NCBI RefSeq assembly: GCF_014672835.1
Contig: NZ_CP060244.1
Span: 785,001 to 849,000, forward strand
Direction of reading: 5' to 3'
DNA: 64,000 bases
Origin: Entomobacter blattae
Lineage (GTDB): Bacteria; Pseudomonadota; Alphaproteobacteria; Acetobacterales; Acetobacteraceae
Made by a program: the position numbers and the translations under genes
Shown here: piece by piece, positions 10,880-19,009 of the stretch
Layout of the letters: each line of letters begins with the position of its first letter
How positions within the stretch are numbered: position 1 is the first letter of the stretch
Notes under the pieces: model-generated
Told to the model about the DNA's origin: nothing
Database searches by the model: none
The model's input: the letters and a program-made list of their open reading frames with translations, nothing else

Positions 10880-12106
10880 ATGGACCATAAAACACTGATA
10901 TCGAACGACCATTATGAGGTGACGTTTACAGAATTAACTTCTCCCAATGTGACCATTGTATTTTCCAGTGGGGGAGCCTTAGCCTTAGCCCAACCTGTAG
11001 AAGAATTTAAGAAAACCATTTCTCATTTCAATACCTCTTATATTTTTGTCCGCTCCCTTCATCTGGATTGGTACAATAATAGGGATTCCATTAAAACTTT
11101 TCAGGCGTTAGCGCAATTTTGCCGGGAGCGCCAGTTTGAGCGCGTATACGCTTTGGGCGAAAGCCTTGGTGGCTCAGGGGCCTTGTTATTTGCAGAATTT
11201 TATCCAGAAGTTCATAGAATTCTTACATTCAGTGCACAGTATTCCGCTCTGCCACCCTTTTGTAAATGGGGTGGGCCACTGGGGGGTGTTGATGGGGCCA
11301 TTCATGAATTTATTTTCTCGGATTATTCTCGTAAAGAAGCGCTTTCCAAGGCTGTTTTACTTTCTCCCTCCCAGGGGTTGGAAGATATTATGCATGCGCG
11401 CTTCTTCAAATCTGATGGGTTTGAAGTGGTGTTCTTGAAAACGCGAGAGCATGCTTTAGCCGCCTTTTTAAAAAATTATTCAGCAGGCCGAAATTACCTT
11501 ATTGAAGTGATGACCGCCCTCTATGATGAAGATTTTGATTATTCTGCCGAAGGCTATTCGGATCTTCTCCATACTATGGTTGAAAAATATTATAAGCCCT
11601 ACGTTCATTGGATTGGGAATATTGCCGCACCGTATGAGGTTTATTTAGAAAAACCAGTCTACCCTCTGATTTCAGAAGGCAAAAAGGCAACTCAAAGTTC
11701 CATCAGCGGCTATTCAAAAATCCAAAATATTGAAGGGGATGCTACTGAGGTTCTTACAGCCCCGCTTGGTCGGTCTTTTAGTAACCATACAGATATGGAA
11801 CTTACCCCATGGTGGCAGGTTGATTTGGAAAAGCCTTATACCATTCGGCAAATTATTGTTTTTAACCGCAGCGATCAGATTGATTGGTCTATTCGTCTTT
11901 TACACTTGACCATTCTTGTTTCTGAAGATGGGCATGCGTGGCGTACGCTCTATAAGAAAGTGGATACTGAGCCCGTTGGGGGGCAATATGGTAAACCCTT
12001 AAGTGTCGAGTGCTCGACTGTAGCGCGCTATGTTAAAATTGTACTGAATTCAAAAAATGTTCTCAATCTGGCTCGTGTCGAAGTCTATGGTGAGGCCGTA
12101 CTATAA
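10880..12106 (+). CDS. Alpha/beta-hydrolase-like + F5/8C (discoidin) protein, paralogue 2
   Basis: Encodes 408 aa with the same two-domain plan as its neighbours. The hydrolase-like part has the elbow GESLGGSG and a KTREHALAAF segment; the discoidin part has PWWQVDLE, IIVFNRSDQIDW, SEDGHAW and ARVEVYGE. The start ATG at 10880 has a good AAAGGGG site. It is clearly homologous to both neighbours over its full length but diverged at many residues, so the triplication is not recent. The 145 bases before it hold no gene. No secretion signal is visible. Confidence 0.8.
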   Translation: MDHKTLISNDHYEVTFTELTSPNVTIVFSSGGALALAQPVEEFKKTISHFNTSYIFVRSLHLDWYNNRDSIKTFQALAQFCRERQFERVYALGESLGGSGALLFAEFYPEVHRILTFSAQYSALPPFCKWGGPLGGVDGAIHEFIFSDYSRKEALSKAVLLSPSQGLEDIMHARFFKSDGFEVVFLKTREHALAAFLKNYSAGRNYLIEVMTALYDEDFDYSAEGYSDLLHTMVEKYYKPYVHWIGNIAAPYEVYLEKPVYPLISEGKKATQSSISGYSKIQNIEGDATEVLTAPLGRSFSNHTDMELTPWWQVDLEKPYTIRQIIVFNRSDQIDWSIRLLHLTILVSEDGHAWRTLYKKVDTEPVGGQYGKPLSVECSTVARYVKIVLNSKNVLNLARVEVYGEAVL

Positions 12107-12237
12107 AAGCTCCCATATTCGGTTAAGCTGTTTTTTTAAACAGCCTAGAAAAAACAATGTCGGGGAAAAAGGCATAATAACCGCCTTAGAAAAAGGTAAG
12201 GAAGTTATGCCTGAAAGAATAAAAGGGGTTTGGTTTG

Positions 12238-13491
12238 ATGGAAGCAAAGATAATAATACAGAATGAAAATTATGAGATTAGCTATCTAGATCGGTCTTCT
12301 CCTAATGTGACTGTGGCATTTGCCAGTGAGGGGAGTAATGCTTTTTCGTTACCTTTAAAAGAGTTCGTAGAAGAATTTTCAGATTTTAATAGCTCTTTTA
12401 TATTTGTTCGATCCCTTCATTTGGATTGGTATAATAATCGCAATGTTTATAAGACATTTCGTGCTCTGGCAAAATTTTGCAAAGGGTTTGAAAAAGTTTA
12501 TGCTTTAGGAGAAAGCATTGGGGGATCAGGGGCTTTATTATTCTCCGAGTTTTATCCAGATCTCCACAGAATTTTAGCGCTTTGTCCCCAATATTCCGCT
12601 TTGCAGCCTTTTTGTAAATGGTATGGGGCCCTAAGTGTAGTGGACGGCGAAGCGATAAAGGAATATGTCTTTTCGGATTATTCTCGCCCTCAAGCTCTTG
12701 GCAAATCTGTCTTACTTCTTCCTGCCTGGGGTTATGAAGATGCCTTACATGGTCGTTTTTTTAAGTCTGATGGATTTGATGTTGTTTTTCTTAAAACCAC
12801 AGAGCATCCAATGGCCAACTATTTTCTTACGGTTGATAGTAGCCGGAATTATTTGCAAGAAATCCTTGCAGGCTTATATAATGATGAGTTTGCTTTTACA
12901 GCAAAAGCCTATAAAAACATGCTGCATAAGTTGGTGGAAGACTCTTTTAAGCCCTATGCGCGTTGGATAGGAAACCACACTGCTCCTTCCAATGTCTATA
13001 TCGATAAACCCTCCTACCCGCTTATCTCCGAGGGAAAAACAGCCACGCAAAGTTCCGTTTGTGAGCATTCCTTAGCGCGGGATGTTGTAGGGGATGCAGA
13101 GCGTTTGTTAAAAGAACCCCTGACGCGCTTTTATAATAACCATACAGCGTATGAAGAGCATCCCTGGTGGCAGATAGATCTTGGGAAAGTTTATCAGGTT
13201 AAGCATATTATATTATATAATCGTAGCGATGCTATGGATTGGGCCTTTCGTTTTTTAAAGTTTTCAATCATCGCTTCAGAAGATGGCCATATATGGCACA
13301 CTCTGGTGAAGAAAACAGATAATGAAATTGTCGGAGGAGAATATGGAAGACCCTTTAGCTTGCCATGCTCTATCAAGGGGCGTTATATCCGCGTTATTTT
13401 GGATTTACCCAATGTTTTGAACATCGCCAGGGTAGAGGTCTATGGGGTTGAGAGCGAGGATTCCGCTTTACAAAAAACAAGTGCCAGTTAG
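12238..13491 (+). CDS. Alpha/beta-hydrolase-like + F5/8C (discoidin) protein, paralogue 3
   Basis: Encodes 417 aa. ATG 12238 is preferred over the TTG directly before it because AAAAGGGG sits nine bases upstream of the ATG. Domain order as in the two preceding genes: hydrolase-like (elbow GESIGGSG; FLKTTEHPMA as candidate His region), then F5/8C (PWWQIDLG, IILYNRSDAMDW, SEDGHIW, ARVEVYG). A bidirectional hairpin follows, marking the end of the galE-paralogue block. Retention of the elbow serine in all three copies argues that they remain functional enzymes. Confidence 0.8.
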   Translation: MEAKIIIQNENYEISYLDRSSPNVTVAFASEGSNAFSLPLKEFVEEFSDFNSSFIFVRSLHLDWYNNRNVYKTFRALAKFCKGFEKVYALGESIGGSGALLFSEFYPDLHRILALCPQYSALQPFCKWYGALSVVDGEAIKEYVFSDYSRPQALGKSVLLLPAWGYEDALHGRFFKSDGFDVVFLKTTEHPMANYFLTVDSSRNYLQEILAGLYNDEFAFTAKAYKNMLHKLVEDSFKPYARWIGNHTAPSNVYIDKPSYPLISEGKTATQSSVCEHSLARDVVGDAERLLKEPLTRFYNNHTAYEEHPWWQIDLGKVYQVKHIILYNRSDAMDWAFRFLKFSIIASEDGHIWHTLVKKTDNEIVGGEYGRPFSLPCSIKGRYIRVILDLPNVLNIARVEVYGVESEDSALQKTSAS

Positions 13492-13570
13492 AACAAGAGC
13501 GTTAGAGCTTGAGCTCACGTAAGAGGGCGTTGGCCTACGGGTTAGGACCTTGTTGGTGAGGAAAAGAAGA

Positions 13571-13604
13571 AAAGGCCTATTCTCTGAAAAAAGAATAGGC
13601 CTTT
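13571..13604. terminator. Bidirectional intrinsic terminator
   Basis: A perfect 13-bp inverted repeat: AAAGGCCTATTCT (13571-13583) and AGAATAGGCCTTT (13592-13604) with loop CTGAAAAA. The arms begin with A-run and end with T-run in both directions. It lies between the converging ends of the discoidin gene (plus) and cioB (minus) and can serve both. Confidence 0.88.
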
Positions 13605-13623
13605 AATCTGTGCGGGGTCAAAC

Positions 13624-14643
13624 TCAATGATAAAAATCGTGTTCGGTGACTTTCCCCCGAAATACCCAATATGAATAAAGGGTATAAATCAGGATAAGAG
13701 GGAGCAGTATAGCCGTACCAAACAGCAGGAACCCTTGGCTATAAGGTGATGAAGAGGCCTCCCAAATGGTGATACTGGGGGGAACAATATAAGGCCATAT
13801 AGAAATGCCCAGCCCCGAAAAACACAGAAAAAATAAGAAGAGGCTACAGAAAAAGGGCATGGCATGCAGTTTATGATAAATACCAAAATAGACCCCAAAA
13901 GCTGCGAGAACCACGCAGAGCGGAACAGGAAGAACAAAAAGAATATGGGGCCAGCTGAACCAGTTTCTCATATAGGTTTCATTGAGGAAAGGGGTCCATA
14001 AACTCACGATCCCGATACAGATCACGAGTAGGGCAGTAAGCAGCCATGACAGTTTTCTATTATATTCAGCCAGTGCTCCTTCTGTTTTCATAATAAGCCA
14101 CGTACTGCCTAAAAGGGCATACCCAACAATAACAGAAAAACCACATAGCAGGCTGAAAGGGGTTAACCACTCGTAATGGGAGCCTGCAAAATGTTGCCCA
14201 TCAATGGTAATTCCCTGGATAAGAGCCCCAAGCACAATGCCTTGGCAGAAGGCGGTTAGGCACGACCCAGCCATAAAGGCAAAGCCCCAATATTCCCGAG
14301 CTTGAGGAGAGTGGACTTTAAAGCGAAATTCAAAAGCCACGCCTCGGAATATCAAAGCCAGGAGCATGGTAATAATGACCGGGTAAAAGGCTGAAAGGAT
14401 AATGCTATAGGCCATAGGGAAGACCCCAAACAAGGTTGCTCCCCCAAGCACCATCCAGGTTTCGTTTCCATCCCATATAGGGGCAATGGTGTTAAGCATA
14501 ATATTGCGGTGAGTAGGGTTTTTCTCCACAGCAAAGAGAATTCCGATGCCGAGATCAAAACCATCTAGGAGGATATAGGTCAGTATCGCAATGGCTGCAA
14601 TGCCTGACCATATGATGGGAATCCAGTATTCAGCGCCACTCAT
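13624..14643 (-). CDS. cioB: Cytochrome bd-type quinol oxidase subunit II (CioB/CydB)
   Basis: The 339-aa inner-membrane protein has about eight or nine hydrophobic helices. It is the structural partner of the haem-bearing subunit I in a bd-type oxidase, which reduces O2 to water with quinol electrons without pumping protons. Family marks are the start EYWIPIIWSG, LLDGFDLGIG and WDGNETWMVLGG. Its ATG overlaps the stop of the upstream subunit I gene (ATGA), showing tight coupling. The cyanide-insensitive (Cio) assignment is by family knowledge of acetic acid bacteria and the short length of the partner's Q-loop, not by a direct residue test. Confidence 0.93.
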   Translation of the reverse strand: MSGAEYWIPIIWSGIAAIAILTYILLDGFDLGIGILFAVEKNPTHRNIMLNTIAPIWDGNETWMVLGGATLFGVFPMAYSIILSAFYPVIITMLLALIFRGVAFEFRFKVHSPQAREYWGFAFMAGSCLTAFCQGIVLGALIQGITIDGQHFAGSHYEWLTPFSLLCGFSVIVGYALLGSTWLIMKTEGALAEYNRKLSWLLTALLVICIGIVSLWTPFLNETYMRNWFSWPHILFVLPVPLCVVLAAFGVYFGIYHKLHAMPFFCSLFLFFLCFSGLGISIWPYIVPPSITIWEASSSPYSQGFLLFGTAILLPLILIYTLYSYWVFRGKVTEHDFYH

Positions 14644-16088
14644 GACTCTATTCCTCTCTTAACGGTGGTATTGGTAAGGGCCTGGGTCGCTGTATTGGCT
14701 TGTGCCTGAAAAAGGGAGTGGTCTTTCCCATAGGTCGTACTGCCTGGGCCTTCATAAGGGGCGGGGAGTTTACCCATCATTCTCATGAGGATAAAAATGC
14801 CGGAACCGAACACAATAAAATACACAATGGCAAAAGCCGTCATTGAGGTGCTGACCATGGCAAGGCTAATGTTGGAAGCGCTATGCTCCGTTCGAAGAAG
14901 ACCGTAAATAGTATAAGGCTGGCGGCCCACTTCTGTGGTAACCCACCCGCATAACAGGGCTAAAAACCCAGCTGGGCCCATAAGGAGCGCCCATCTCACC
15001 AGAAGGGGCGAGTCAAACAGGTTTCCTTTTATACGGCACCACAGGGCATACAGGCCAAAAAGAGCCATAAGAATGCCGAGGCCAACCATGAGTCTAAAGG
15101 CAAAAAACACGACAGGCACGGGTGCACGGTCCTGTTTGGGGAAGTCTTTTAACCCAGGTACCGTTCCATCCAGGCTATGGGTGAGGATAAGAGAGCCTGC
15201 GAGGGGGAGTTCAATAGCATATTTGGTTTGCTCGGCTTCCATATCAGGAAGGCCGAAAAGAATAAGACCCGCCCGTTTGGAGGTTTCCCAATGCCCTTCT
15301 ATAGCTGCCAATTTGGCAGGCTGGTAATGCAGTGTGTTCAGCCCATGGGCATCGCCTGCCAGTAATTGGAGGGGGCCCGCAATAACGATAAGGCCCGTAG
15401 CCATGGCAAACATTGTTTTTACCGTTTGGGGCAAAGGCTTGTTCTGTTTTTTATGTGCCAGGATATGGAAGGCTGCGACCGCTGAAACCGTTAGGGCTAC
15501 ACATAAGAAACACGCCAAAGCCATATGAACCAAACGATAGGGAAAGGAGGGGTTGAAGATGATATGCAGCCAGTTCTCGGGAAGAAAACGCCCAGTTCCT
15601 GGTTCGATCATATAGCCTTGGGGGGTTTGCATCCAGGAATTGGAGGCCAGGATCCATGTCATGGAAATGAGGGTGCCAAGCGAGACCATACAGGTTGAAA
15701 AAAAATGGATCCCTTTGCTGACACGGCCCATCCCAAAGAGCATAATGCCAAGAAAACCGGCTTCAAGAAAAAAGGCTGTAAGTACTTCATATCCCAGAAG
15801 GGGACCAGTAATAGCACCAGCTTTTTGTGAGAAATTGGCCCAGTTGGTGCCAAATTCGTAACTCATGACAACCCCAGAGACAACCCCCATGCCAAACCCC
15901 ACCGAAAATATCTTCAGCCAGTAATGGTAAAGGTCAAGATAGGTACTGCGTTTGGTTATAAGCCATAACCCTTCGAGTGCGGCCAGATAAGCTGCCAAGC
16001 CAATGGACAAGGCCGGAAAAACGATGTGTACACCAATAGTAAAGGCAAATTGTACACGTGCGATGAGGAGCGCCGTGACATCAACCAT
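14640..16088 (-). CDS. cioA: Cytochrome bd-type quinol oxidase subunit I (CioA/CydA)
   Basis: The 482-aa membrane subunit carries haems b558, b595 and d and the quinol site. The start at 16088 follows AAGGAAC and gives the standard N-terminus with VQFAFTIGVHIVFP, whose His is an axial haem ligand. Other landmarks: YEFGTNWANFSQKAGAITG, PQGY, and GRQPYTIYGLLRTEHSAS in the C-terminal half. The Q-loop is short, as in the Cio branch. A frame open to 16163 adds 25 unconvincing residues. Transcribed with cioB (ATGA overlap). No cydX or cydDC gene is seen nearby; cydDC may lie elsewhere. Confidence 0.94.
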   Translation of the reverse strand: MVDVTALLIARVQFAFTIGVHIVFPALSIGLAAYLAALEGLWLITKRSTYLDLYHYWLKIFSVGFGMGVVSGVVMSYEFGTNWANFSQKAGAITGPLLGYEVLTAFFLEAGFLGIMLFGMGRVSKGIHFFSTCMVSLGTLISMTWILASNSWMQTPQGYMIEPGTGRFLPENWLHIIFNPSFPYRLVHMALACFLCVALTVSAVAAFHILAHKKQNKPLPQTVKTMFAMATGLIVIAGPLQLLAGDAHGLNTLHYQPAKLAAIEGHWETSKRAGLILFGLPDMEAEQTKYAIELPLAGSLILTHSLDGTVPGLKDFPKQDRAPVPVVFFAFRLMVGLGILMALFGLYALWCRIKGNLFDSPLLVRWALLMGPAGFLALLCGWVTTEVGRQPYTIYGLLRTEHSASNISLAMVSTSMTAFAIVYFIVFGSGIFILMRMMGKLPAPYEGPGSTTYGKDHSLFQAQANTATQALTNTTVKRGIES

Positions 16089-16264
16089 ATATTTGTTCCT
16101 TATTGTGTTAACATAGCCTGAAGCGTAATAAAGACCTAAAGCATAATAAATATATAGGCTCAAATGTCCAAAACGGTATAAAAAATACCATAGCCGAACA
16201 GATGTATCTCACCTAAAAATAACAGGAATTATTATAAAGAATCTGCTGGGAATAGGGTAGTGTT

Positions 16265-17632
16265 TTAGAAGATTTTGTTGAAATCAATTAACATCATCAT
16301 TCCGATCACAACGGCATTTTTGGGTTTTCGGTTGCTCTGGAGATTAGTAAAATTATTGGGGTTGAAGGCATATTGCACAGAGGGCTGAAATAAAACGCCA
16401 GGAACCACCTGAAATTGCGTAAGAAGTGTTAAGATATAAGAAGAACGTTTAATATCAACGCCATATTCCCTAAAGGCTCGGTATTGCTGCTTGCCCGCAC
16501 GAGACCAATGAAGTTGGAGGCCTATCTTGTCATCAGGAATACCAGGAACCAAGGAGTTGAGGGTAAAGCCTGCTATGGCATCTTGGGCAATGAGGTCGTA
16601 GGATTCAAATCCAGAGCCGAGCGTGCCGTAAACAGAGAGGGCTCTTCCGTTTTTCTCCCGTTCTTTCCATATCTCCTGGGAGAAGCCGGCTAAAACCCCT
16701 GTTCCACGACTGTGAGTGATCAGCGGTTTGGGTTTTCCATAAACATTGAGACCGCCATTATAGAATGGATCAGGGGCGGTTGAGCCATTATAGTACGCCA
16801 TAAGGCCGTAATAATTATTGTATTCGCTTGATTTGTCGCTATAAGCCAGCTGGGTTATCCCTGTGGCACCAATAGCGTTTTTGGTGCTAAATTGTGTGCC
16901 ATGGGTTAAACCTTCACTGGGGTTGATTTCAGAGGCCCCCATCCGTAAGGTCCAGTCTTTATCGATATTATAGGTTATAACCCCTGCCCAGTGAGAGGTC
17001 GTTATTGGGGCGATATTGATATTATATATCCAGATATTGGAAAAACAGGTCAGGATAGAGGTACAAATATCTGGTGTAAAATAGCGGATTAAGTTTGTTC
17101 GTCCGGCCTCTACGGTCAGGGTGTCTTTAATAAGGGTTTGCTCATAGGTTAGCATCTGTAAGGCGTACGAGCGAATTAAATGGGGGTGCTGGTAAGAAAG
17201 GGTCATATCCCCTATTTGGGAATCCCACCCCAGAACGTTATTACGAAAAATATATTGTCCCCATTGAAAATGGATTTGGCCGCCTTGCCACCCTATCATC
17301 TTTTCCAGATTAGCGTTGACATTAAAGAAAAGGGCGTTGGCATTAGCGCTGTTTCTGGGCTCAAGGCCACCTGCAACGTTTGAGACAACACCTCCAAAGC
17401 CAATCACGCCAAACGTAAGGCCATAAGGGGAAATGAGGTTGTTAATTTGAGAGAGAAACTTGTATTCTGGGATGTCTGTACTGTCTGATGGTTGTGTGTG
17501 GATGGCACTCAGCTTCTGGCTTACGGAGAAGTTCTGCTCTTTTGTCTCTTTGGCGTGGGTTAAAGAGGGGAAAGAGGCAAGACAGATAACCACCAGGAAA
17601 CCCCAGCTTTTTAATAAGGCTAAGTTTTTCAT
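16265..17632 (-). CDS. oprB: Carbohydrate-selective outer-membrane porin, OprB family
   Basis: The 455-aa precursor has a signal peptide (MKNLALLKSWGFLVVICLAS, cleaved near THA). The rest alternates beta-strand segments with aromatic girdle residues. Family features include WQGGQIHFQWGQYIF, an EAGRTNLIRYF strand, a Cys pair loop (CTSILTCF) and a final strand ending in phenylalanine, as needed for Bam-dependent insertion. OprB porins pass glucose and other sugars into the periplasm, where acetic acid bacteria oxidise them by membrane dehydrogenases. It is monocistronic, upstream of cioAB on the same strand with about 176 bases between. Confidence 0.88.
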   Translation of the reverse strand: MKNLALLKSWGFLVVICLASFPSLTHAKETKEQNFSVSQKLSAIHTQPSDSTDIPEYKFLSQINNLISPYGLTFGVIGFGGVVSNVAGGLEPRNSANANALFFNVNANLEKMIGWQGGQIHFQWGQYIFRNNVLGWDSQIGDMTLSYQHPHLIRSYALQMLTYEQTLIKDTLTVEAGRTNLIRYFTPDICTSILTCFSNIWIYNINIAPITTSHWAGVITYNIDKDWTLRMGASEINPSEGLTHGTQFSTKNAIGATGITQLAYSDKSSEYNNYYGLMAYYNGSTAPDPFYNGGLNVYGKPKPLITHSRGTGVLAGFSQEIWKEREKNGRALSVYGTLGSGFESYDLIAQDAIAGFTLNSLVPGIPDDKIGLQLHWSRAGKQQYRAFREYGVDIKRSSYILTLLTQFQVVPGVLFQPSVQYAFNPNNFTNLQSNRKPKNAVVIGMMMLIDFNKIF

Positions 17633-18081
17633 ATAGGATAATAAGGCTGTTTATTGCGATCACAACAAAAAATTGGGGCAGTCAATAGGGGGTGGTTAGG
17701 ATATAAAAGCATGAATGAAATCTTACGGTCAATTTTATCAATTATTTTATAATACTGTAAATAGCACCACTTGTTTATAACAAAAATGTAAAAGAAAAAT
17801 TTTGTTTTGTTGTAAAATTAGGGAGCACTTCCATAAAAGTGGGGAGGTTGTTCCAAGACAATTGCTGGGGTCTTATACTGCTTTCGATGAACAACACCGT
17901 ATATGCTATGAATGATAAGGCCTCCTTGGCTTTAAGACATTGCCATAGCAGGGTAGGCAGTACGAACGATTTTTACGGCCCCTCCATTTCTTTTCCGATA
18001 TTAGAATGGTAAAAAGGCCAGATCATTCACCTTCATTTTCTCCTTTTGGTAAAGCCCTGGCCGGTCATCTGGCCAGTCTTT
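17633..18081. other. Gene-free stretch upstream of the OprB porin
   Basis: No credible reading frame. The first 200 bases are AT-rich and should hold the porin promoter (minus strand). A small inverted repeat CTGGCC (18058-18063) / GGCCAG (18071-18076) sits at the end, next to the candidate structured RNA. Confidence 0.4.
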
Positions 18082-18228
18082 AAGAGTATTACGGTCTGAT
18101 CTTTATTCCTGTTTACGGCTCTATTCCACTCTGAACTTGTTCATCCCAGGAGGATGATAGCCCTCGCGAGAGGCTTTATAAAGCAGGCAGAGAACAAAGA
18201 GGTCCGCCTAAGCGTAATACTCTTTTTG
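18082..18228 (+). ncRNA. Candidate structured RNA closed by a 12-bp stem
   Basis: AAGAGTATTACG (18082-18093) and CGTAATACTCTT (18213-18224) are perfect reverse complements 119 bases apart, and the second arm runs into TTTTTG, which would serve as termination. Inside is a hairpin formed by AGCCCTC and GAGAGGCT near 18160-18177. No open frame with a good start fits. A closing stem, internal hairpin and T-run in a region of about 950 bases without genes suggest a small RNA. The size is in the range of 6S RNA, but I could not match 6S landmarks, so the class is left open. Confidence 0.4.
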
Positions 18229-18337
18229 TGCAGGCTCATTCTTACGGAATTCCGAAGGAAGAGAGAGAACATTGATCATGAAGAGTGTTTAATCCGTTTT
18301 TTATTTCAAGTTTGGTGGTGTTGGCTTCGCCATTAAT

Positions 18338-18450
18338 AAAGATTTTTTTCCAGGTTAGTCCAGGTCAGTCCATGCAAGTAATGAATAAAATAAATTATAT
18401 CATTTACGATTTGAATAAAATAAATTATAAATAAATCTATAAATGGTTAA
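18338..18450. repeat. AT-rich intergenic element, copy 2
   Basis: Resembles 5808-5870. It contains GAATAAAATAAATTAT twice, 30 bases apart (18382-18397 and 18412-18427), so this copy seems internally duplicated. It lies upstream of the double-glycine peptide gene. It could be a dispersed element or a promoter-proximal AT tract. Confidence 0.35.
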
Positions 18451-18584
18451 TAATTTGCTAAGGGTTTAAATGCCTGTTATGTCAAGTTAAAAACCCTTTA
18501 TTGTTTATCTCTGCTTACCTCTTCAGATCGAATAAGTAATAATAAAAAGTGTTGACTAAATTAACGATTAAAGGATTTTTATAG

Positions 18585-18860
18585 ATGCGTGATCTATCTG
18601 TACATGAAACTGAAACCGTTTCTGGTGGTTTTTACTTTACTTCTCCTCTTATCGGTGCAGCCATTGGCGCTGTATTAGGCAATGGTAGTGCACAAGCGAT
18701 GGCTTTAGGTTCTGGAATTGGCGCTATCCTTCTAACTCCCTATTGCCCACTGCATTGGATTTATGGCCTTACAGCCATTGCTACCGCTTTTGGTCTAGAT
18801 AACGGCAATAATACTGCTCATGGAACAGAAACAACCCCTGCAGCTACCGCTGCGGCCTAA
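18585..18860 (+). CDS. Double-glycine-leader peptide, bacteriocin-like
   Basis: The 91-aa product has an N-terminus (MRDLSVHETETVSGG) of the double-glycine leader type: LS at positions 4-5, acidic residues, V at -4 and GG at 14-15, the site cut by peptidase-containing ABC exporters. The predicted mature part of 76 aa has glycine-zipper repeats (GAAIGAVLG, GSGIGAIL) typical of pore-forming class II bacteriocins and microcins, one Cys, and a Thr/Ala-rich tail. The start has AAAGGA nine bases upstream. A strong terminator follows, so it is transcribed alone. No immunity protein, peptidase-ABC exporter or HlyD-like gene is visible in the window; these would have to be elsewhere. Identity as an active bacteriocin is inference. 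Confidence 0.7.
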   Translation: MRDLSVHETETVSGGFYFTSPLIGAAIGAVLGNGSAQAMALGSGIGAILLTPYCPLHWIYGLTAIATAFGLDNGNNTAHGTETTPAATAAA

Positions 18861-18875
18861 AAATTAGGGGGGTAC

Positions 18876-18911
18876 CATATTTCCCCTTTACAAAAGGGGA
18901 AATATGTTTTT
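18876..18911 (+). terminator. Intrinsic terminator of the peptide gene
   Basis: CATATTTCCCCTTT (18876-18889) pairs perfectly with AAAGGGGAAATATG (18893-18906), a 14-bp stem with a 3-nt loop followed by TTTTT. It lies 15 bases after the stop codon. Confidence 0.93.
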
Positions 18912-19009
18912 AGTCTTTAACGGGTTCAAAATATTTTTTTGATATTTGAGTGAAATATTTTAAGATGTTTGTGAGTTTAGTATTTTATTGATAATTTTAT
19001 AGGCTCTCC

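Noticed and set aside
16170..16195. Short inverted repeat GGTAT-AAAAA-ATACC upstream of cioA
   Set aside because: Only five paired bases in an AT-rich spacer; too weak to call an operator or terminator.
18154..18336. Possible 60-codon protein (plus strand)
   Set aside because: It overlaps the candidate structured RNA, has no protein-like composition and its AGGAGG lies in the RNA hairpin region.
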